64,000 nucleotides of DNA from Caballeronia sp. SEWSISQ10-4 2. Its GTDB lineage: Bacteria > Pseudomonadota > Gammaproteobacteria > Burkholderiales > Burkholderiaceae. Where the stretch lies: assembly GCF_030464885.1 (NCBI RefSeq), contig NZ_JALPRJ010000021.1:59187-123186 (forward strand), in the 5' to 3' direction. Shown piece by piece: positions 59,256 through 64,000 of this stretch. The translations under genes were made by a program, and so were the position numbers. How positions within the stretch are numbered: position 1 is the first letter of the stretch; every line of letters begins with the position of its first letter. The notes under the pieces were generated by a model. It saw only the letters and a list, made by a program, of their open reading frames with translations. It was not told the origin of the DNA and made no database searches.

Positions 59256-60725
59256 ATGTCAGTGACTGAACTGGCGCCAGCAGACGTGTGGCGCAACAAA
59301 ATCTATAGCGACGGGTGGAAAACCGGAGGCGCGGGTACGATTCCGGTGACCGAGAAGGCGACTGGTGCAGACATGGGATCGATTGGTTGGGCGTCGGCTG
59401 CCGATGTGTCCGCCGCTGCCGCGATCGCCGCGGATGCGCAACGCGCCTGGGCCGCGACGCCGGGGCCTCAGCGAGGGGATGTTTTGCGCGAGGTCGCTCG
59501 TTTGTTGGACGTTCACAAAGAGGAGATCGCCCTTCAGATTGTCAGGGAAAGCGGGTCGATACGGCCGAAGGGGCAGCTGGAGGTGAAGCTGGCGATACGC
59601 GAGATTCTCGAAGGCGCGGCGTTAGGCAGCCAGCCGTCCGGGGTGATCACGACAAGCGACGTGAGGGGGCGGCATAGCGTAGCGCGCAGAATTCCAATGG
59701 GCGTGGTTGGGGTCATTACCCCATGGAATTCCCCGTTCATACTGGCGGCGCGAGCCATCGCACCAGCACTTGCCACCGGCAACGCAGTGCTGCTCAAGCC
59801 CGATCCTCAAACGCCGATCTGCGGGGGCGTCCTGTATGCGCGGCTATTCGAGGCTGCGGGGTTGCCCGAGGGGCTGTTCCATGTCCTTCCCGGTGGCGCG
59901 GAAACCGGTGACGCGCTCGTCCGGGATCCACTTGTCAACATGATCAGTTTCACGGGGTCCACGCGGGTCGGGCAAGCGATCGGCGCCGTAGCGGGCGGCC
60001 TGCTCAAGCGAGCGAGCCTCGAGCTCGGCGGCAAGAATCCGTACATCGTGCTTGATGACGTCGATGTCGAAGCCGCGGCAAGCGCTGGGGCATGGGGATC
60101 GTTCTTGCACCAGGGGCAAGTCTGCATGTCCGTAGGCCGGCATCTTGTTCATGAAAGCATTGCTGACACCTACATTGAAAGTCTCGTGCGGAAAACCAAG
60201 GCGCTTTCGGTTGGCGACCCTTTCAAGGGCGACGTCCATCTCGGTCCCATCATCAATGAACGGCAGGCCGACAACGTCGATCGCATCGTAGCGGACTCTG
60301 TAAGCAAGGGCGCAAGGATTCTCGCCGGTGGCTCCCGCGACGGGCTGTTTTTCAAACCGACCGTCATGGTAGACGTCGCGCCGGGAATGCCTGCGTTTGA
60401 GGAAGAGATCTTCGGTCCCGTCGCCGCAGTGACTGTGTTCAAGAACGATGATGAAGCGGTCTCGTTGGCCAATCAGAACCGGTACGGCCTGGTTGCGGCA
60501 GTGGCTTCTTCCGATTTGCGTCGTGCCCAGCGGATTGCGGACCGACTGCATGCCGGCATCGTCCACATCAATGACCAGACGATCATGCACGAGGTGTTTG
60601 GGCCGATGGGCGGTCTGGGTTTGTCCGGCAACGGACATAACTACAGCACGCTGACCAACGCAGACCAGTTCACGGAATGGCAGTGGGTGACGAGCCGCGA
60701 AAACCTTCCCGCTTATCCGTTCTAG
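59256..60725 (+). CDS. Aromatic aldehyde dehydrogenase (benzaldehyde/vanillin type)
   Basis: A 489-residue aldehyde dehydrogenase from the ATG at 59256 (MSVTELAPAD), preceded by AAAGGAG. It is a paralogue of 7454-8935, sharing MGVVGVITPWNSPF, LKPDPQTPICGG, ELGGKNPYIVLDDVDVEAA and the catalytic cysteine region FLHQGQVCMSVGR. It oxidises an aromatic aldehyde to the acid, which the decarboxylase 22 bp upstream could then use. NAD versus NADP preference is not evident. Confidence 0.85.
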   Translation: MSVTELAPADVWRNKIYSDGWKTGGAGTIPVTEKATGADMGSIGWASAADVSAAAAIAADAQRAWAATPGPQRGDVLREVARLLDVHKEEIALQIVRESGSIRPKGQLEVKLAIREILEGAALGSQPSGVITTSDVRGRHSVARRIPMGVVGVITPWNSPFILAARAIAPALATGNAVLLKPDPQTPICGGVLYARLFEAAGLPEGLFHVLPGGAETGDALVRDPLVNMISFTGSTRVGQAIGAVAGGLLKRASLELGGKNPYIVLDDVDVEAAASAGAWGSFLHQGQVCMSVGRHLVHESIADTYIESLVRKTKALSVGDPFKGDVHLGPIINERQADNVDRIVADSVSKGARILAGGSRDGLFFKPTVMVDVAPGMPAFEEEIFGPVAAVTVFKNDDEAVSLANQNRYGLVAAVASSDLRRAQRIADRLHAGIVHINDQTIMHEVFGPMGGLGLSGNGHNYSTLTNADQFTEWQWVTSRENLPAYPF

Positions 60726-60847
60726 AAAGGCGTTTTGCCGGGTGCGCTGGATACAAGCAAGGATCCGCGTCGCCCGGCGGCATTGTTGAGATGACGGAAG
60801 TGGTTCATGGCGAATGATTTCATGCTCAAACGGAGTGAGGTGCAAAA

Positions 60848-62221
60848 TTGACCCCCTGTACTGCGCAGCGAGTGGAAGAGGCGCATGCTTCGATCGTTGA
60901 CATTGGCGCGTTGATCGATAGCCAGCCACTGAGCACCTTCCAGAAATGGATCATGGTAATGATCGGTTGCTCGGTGGTAATGGACGGGTTCGACGTGCAG
61001 GCAATGGGTTTTGTTGCACCTGCGATTGTCCGTGCGTGGGGCATCGGCCCGGCCGAGCTCGGCCCTATTTTCGGTGCCGGCTTGCTGGGGATGCTCGCGG
61101 GCTCCATCGTTCTCGGTGCCACGGCCGATCGTGCGGGGCGCCGGCCGGTGCTGGTCGGCGCGACCGTTTTCTATGGGTTATGCATGCTCGGTACCAGCCT
61201 GGTTCAGAGTGCGCCGGAATTTCTTGTCATTCGTTTCTTGACCGGTTTCGGTATTGGCGGCGTGATGGGTAACGCTATCGCGCTGGTCAGCGAGTACAGT
61301 CCGCGGAAATATCGGGCGTCGCTGATGACATGGGTCTCGTGTGGCTTCACGGGTGGGGCAATTGCTGGAGGGCTTCTCTGCGCAGCCTTGCTCCCGTCGA
61401 TGGGCTGGAGGTCGGTGTTCATCGTCGGGGGTATATTGCCGCTGGTCATTGCGGTCCCGATGGCCAGGTATCTGCCAGAATCGCTCCAGTTGCTGGTGGT
61501 CAAACAGCGCAGCCCGGAAAGGATTGCTCAGTGGCTTGGGCGAATCGCGCCGAACGTCCAGCTCGGGCCAGGGACCCGCTTTGTCGTTCACGGGCAGCCA
61601 CAAGCGAAAGCTTCCGTTGGCGAGCTCTTTCGCCATGGCCGCGGCACGACTACGTTATTGCTATGGGGCATCAATTTCGCGAACCTGCTGGATCTTTTTT
61701 TTCTATCGAACTGGCTTCCGATGCTTTCCTTGCGAGTCGGACACGGGGTGTCGACGGCTGTGCTCGTCGGTACCTCATTGCAGATCGGCGGTACCGTGGG
61801 TGCGCTGCTGATGGGCCCGTTGATGGACCGATTCGGCTTCTATCGTGTCCTGGCGCTTAGCTTTTTGGTGGCGACATTTTCGGTATCATCCGTTGGTCTT
61901 CCTGATCTCTCAACGGGATTGCGCTATGCCGTCGTGCTGATAAGCGGAATCTGCATTGTGGGTGGGCAACCAGCGGTCAATGCGTTGACCGCGACGCTCT
62001 ATCCAACCTCGCTGCGGGCCACCGGGGTCGGCTGGAGTCTGGGCATCGGTCGGGCAGGTTCAATAATCGGTCCTGTGGTGGCCGGACAACTGATAAAGCT
62101 CCAATGGTCGAATACCGCGTTGTTTGTCGCGGCTGCGGTGCCCGCACTAGCATCGTGCCTGATGCTTGTTTTCCTTAGCCGTGCTTCGCCAGGAAATCAG
62201 ATCGTTTGCATCGAGTGTTAG
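60848..62221 (+). CDS. Aromatic acid:H+ symporter (AAHS family MFS)
   Basis: A 457-residue MFS protein starting with TTG at 60848 (MTPCTAQRVEE), preceded by GAGG 9 bp upstream. AAHS signatures: VVMDGFDVQAMGFVAPAIV in TM1 and GATADRAGRRPVLVGATV (motif A), about 12 TM segments. It lies 122 bp after the aldehyde dehydrogenase in the same direction. It probably imports the aromatic acid degraded by this operon. A second AAHS member is at 54998-56335. Confidence 0.83.
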   Translation: MTPCTAQRVEEAHASIVDIGALIDSQPLSTFQKWIMVMIGCSVVMDGFDVQAMGFVAPAIVRAWGIGPAELGPIFGAGLLGMLAGSIVLGATADRAGRRPVLVGATVFYGLCMLGTSLVQSAPEFLVIRFLTGFGIGGVMGNAIALVSEYSPRKYRASLMTWVSCGFTGGAIAGGLLCAALLPSMGWRSVFIVGGILPLVIAVPMARYLPESLQLLVVKQRSPERIAQWLGRIAPNVQLGPGTRFVVHGQPQAKASVGELFRHGRGTTTLLLWGINFANLLDLFFLSNWLPMLSLRVGHGVSTAVLVGTSLQIGGTVGALLMGPLMDRFGFYRVLALSFLVATFSVSSVGLPDLSTGLRYAVVLISGICIVGGQPAVNALTATLYPTSLRATGVGWSLGIGRAGSIIGPVVAGQLIKLQWSNTALFVAAAVPALASCLMLVFLSRASPGNQIVCIEC

Positions 62222-62352
62222 CGGGTTGCGGCAGATTCAAGGCGACAGGTTCGATCATTAAGTTAGTATGCCTAATATAAATTGTTCATGTAATAGAGAG
62301 AACTTGCATGATCGTAGGACAACGCCAAACGGCAACCGAATATGGAGGGGAC

Positions 62353-64000
62353 ATGATTGAAGAACGCGACGTCATCGTAACGATGCGGGATGGAACTCGT
62401 CTCGCGGTCGACGTCTATCGACCAGAAGGGAAGGGGAAGTATCCGGTGCTCTATGCTTCGGCTCTGCACAACAAGGATCTTCAGGGGCCGGACATTGCCG
62501 ACGTGTTGCCTCCTCAACCCGCACATGCGCCGCTGTGGTTCGGGCCGATAGAAGCGGGGGACACTCGCCGATTTATTGCGAACGGCTACGTGCACGTCAT
62601 TGCGCAGCCGCGAGGCTCGGCCAAGTCCGAAGGGCACTATGGGGAAGAGAACACCGATCATTACGACATGATCGAGTGGATCACTCAACAACCGTGGTCG
62701 GACGGCAAAGTCGGGATGGTCGGTATTTCGGGGTTTGCGGGCGAACAATGGCGCGCGGCCGCGCAAGGGCATCCGGCGCTCAAGGCGATCTTCCCTTACG
62801 ACGCCTGTAGCGCATATGGAGGCATGTTCGGGTTCCGGGATTTCAACCCGGGCGGTGTCATTCATACCTTCCCTTACTTGCTCGATGTTTTCAGCACGGT
62901 GCATGAATCGCGTAGTGTGCCGGGGCCGCTACCCGATGAGCAGGAGGCGCTCTGGCGCACGGCCATGCGCAATCCCGATTACAAGATGTACATCAATCTC
63001 TATAACATTCTGACGCAGAAGGGGCAGCGCACGTGGGTGATGTACCACATCATGACGAACCCTTGGGAGCCGGACGGGACTCTCGAGCGGGCCGAAGAAT
63101 TCTTCAAGTCGATCAAGGTACCGTTCTATACGGGGTCTGGTGCCTATGCATACACATACAAATTGCACTGGCTCGGTGCCCAGCACTACTTCGGAAACGT
63201 CAAGCAACCGCGCAAGCTGATCTTTACTGGGCCGGCACATCTGGAACGACCTTTCCACCAGTACCACGACGAGGTCATTCGTTGGTACGACTACTGGCTC
63301 AAGGGTGTTGACACCGGCATCATGGATGAGCCCCCGGTTCGCTACTGGGTCATGGGGGCCAACGAATGGCGCACGGGTAGCGACTGGCCTCTGCCCGAAA
63401 CACAATGGGTCAAGTACTACCTCGGTGGTTGGGAGCAGCTGTCCACGGACGCGCCCCGACCTTCGGCGGAGGTCGGCAATGCGCAGCGGGAGCCGGATGT
63501 CTTTACGCAAATGCCGCTCAAGAAGACCACCAAGGTTGAGCGGCTGCGCTATATGACTGATCCGCTCCCTCACGACGTGCTGGTGGCGGGTCCCATCTCG
63601 CTCACGCTCTATGCAGAGATCGATCAGCCGGACACGAACTGGATCGTCATCCTCAAGGACGTGGGTCCGGACGTATCGGTTGTTACCGCGCGCGTGGGTG
63701 AACGAACCGTTCCGCAGACGCTGCCGGAACGCGAACTGACCCGTGGTTGGCTGAAGGCGTCGTACCGGGCAACGGATCCTGACCGGTCCACGCCTGCAGA
63801 ACCCTTCTACCAGCTGACCAAGGATTCGATCGAACCGGTTACGCTAGGCGAGATTGTCAAGTATGAAATTCAGGTGCTGGCGACGGCCAACCAGTTCAAG
63901 GCCGGTCATCGAATCTGTGTGGAAATCTGCAGTCTTGACGTACCTACGGGAACCGGCGCGATGACCGACGTCGAATACATTCCGTATCACGTATGCAGCA
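62353..64000 (+). CDS. CocE/NonD-family (X-Pro dipeptidyl-peptidase S15-type) hydrolase, partial
   Basis: The frame opens at the ATG at 62353 (MIEERDVIVTMRDGTRL), after GGAGGGG, and runs without a stop to the window end, so at least 549 residues are seen. The S15 fold is recognisable: VDVYRPEGKGKYPVLY, the nucleophile motif VGISGFAGEQW, QPRGSAKSEG, the acid region DEPPVRYWVMGANEWR and the C-terminal jelly-roll domain (AGPISLTLYAEID, FKAGHRICVEICS). Family members hydrolyse acyl esters, amides or lactams, including cocaine esterase and glutaryl-7-ACA acylase. In this operon an aromatic ester or amide is plausible. The catalytic base lies in HLERPFHQY or beyond. Confidence 0.85.
   Translation, partial: MIEERDVIVTMRDGTRLAVDVYRPEGKGKYPVLYASALHNKDLQGPDIADVLPPQPAHAPLWFGPIEAGDTRRFIANGYVHVIAQPRGSAKSEGHYGEENTDHYDMIEWITQQPWSDGKVGMVGISGFAGEQWRAAAQGHPALKAIFPYDACSAYGGMFGFRDFNPGGVIHTFPYLLDVFSTVHESRSVPGPLPDEQEALWRTAMRNPDYKMYINLYNILTQKGQRTWVMYHIMTNPWEPDGTLERAEEFFKSIKVPFYTGSGAYAYTYKLHWLGAQHYFGNVKQPRKLIFTGPAHLERPFHQYHDEVIRWYDYWLKGVDTGIMDEPPVRYWVMGANEWRTGSDWPLPETQWVKYYLGGWEQLSTDAPRPSAEVGNAQREPDVFTQMPLKKTTKVERLRYMTDPLPHDVLVAGPISLTLYAEIDQPDTNWIVILKDVGPDVSVVTARVGERTVPQTLPERELTRGWLKASYRATDPDRSTPAEPFYQLTKDSIEPVTLGEIVKYEIQVLATANQFKAGHRICVEICSLDVPTGTGAMTDVEYIPYHVCS

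Noticed and set aside
1..64000. CRISPR arrays, tRNA or rRNA genes
   Set aside because: I saw no regularly spaced repeats, no cloverleaf-like CCA-ending genes and no rRNA signature sequence in the window.

Overview
The window looks like part of a secondary replicon or catabolic island of a Burkholderiaceae bacterium (Paraburkholderia, Caballeronia or Burkholderia type). It has high GC, 16-strand porins with QSSVTLYG-type N-termini, vanAB next to a GntR/FCD regulator, and dense LysR/IclR/MarR/sigma-54 controlled operons for aromatic compounds. I saw no tRNA, rRNA, CRISPR array or housekeeping operon. Almost everything serves uptake, funnelling or ring cleavage of plant- or lignin-derived aromatics.

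Region 1 (1-14105) is a phenylpropanoid and vanillate block. After a porin tail come a MarR regulator and a divergent operon of enoyl-CoA hydratase, feruloyl-CoA synthase, amidohydrolase, short-chain dehydrogenase and esterase. This matches, gene for gene, the CoA-dependent beta-oxidative (hydrolytic retro-Claisen) hydroxycinnamate route known as Cou/Phd in actinobacteria, and would yield vanillate or 4-hydroxybenzoate plus acetyl-CoA. A convergent pair, Zn-alcohol dehydrogenase and benzaldehyde/vanillin dehydrogenase, has a textbook -24/-12 promoter and faces a divergent XylR/DmpR-type sigma-54 activator. vanA, vanB and vanR follow, with two GTATAC operators ahead of vanA, and complete conversion of vanillate to protocatechuate.

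Region 2 (14106-24152) is a module bounded by two inward-facing IS6-family copies, one truncated and one mutated. It holds a porin, an IclR regulator and a six-gene minus-strand operon: enoyl-CoA hydratase, acyl-CoA synthetase, VOC protein, luciferase-like monooxygenase, a flavin reductase fused to an IclR-type sensor domain, and an alpha/beta hydrolase. A near-identical 17-bp element lies before the IclR gene/porin and before the operon. Gene relics sit beside the right-hand IS copy.

Region 3 (24247-44193) starts with a DHA2 exporter. A minus-strand series of 13 catabolic genes follows (SDR, FAD monooxygenase, alpha/beta hydrolase, orphan Rieske ferredoxin, extradiol-type VOC enzyme, nucleotide-sugar-like dehydrogenase, PYROXD2-like oxidoreductase, FAH hydrolase, SDR, HisD-like dehydrogenase, ABM monooxygenase, SMP-30 lactonase, VOC). 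It is divergent from a LysR gene, an MFS importer, an unusual SDR and an OprB porin. I do not recognise this combination; it is the best candidate for an undescribed catabolic system.

Region 4 (44494-56335) carries a second VanA-like oxygenase and a second VanB-like reductase split apart by other genes, a LysR gene, a porin, an FAD aromatic hydroxylase, a YCII protein, an esterase, maleylacetate reductase, a PcpA/LinE-type hydroquinone 1,2-dioxygenase, an alpha/beta hydrolase and an AAHS transporter. Together they suggest funnelling of (methoxy)hydroquinone to maleylacetate and 3-oxoadipate.

Region 5 (56433-58095) is a scar: a threonine-aldolase tail, a KfrA-like plasmid gene broken by an 8-bp repeat expansion, an orphan palindrome and an IS66 fragment. 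Region 6 (58262 to the end) is an operon behind a perfect TTGAA/TTCAA palindrome: gamma-resorcylate-decarboxylase-like amidohydrolase, aldehyde dehydrogenase, AAHS transporter and a CocE/NonD-type hydrolase that runs off the window.
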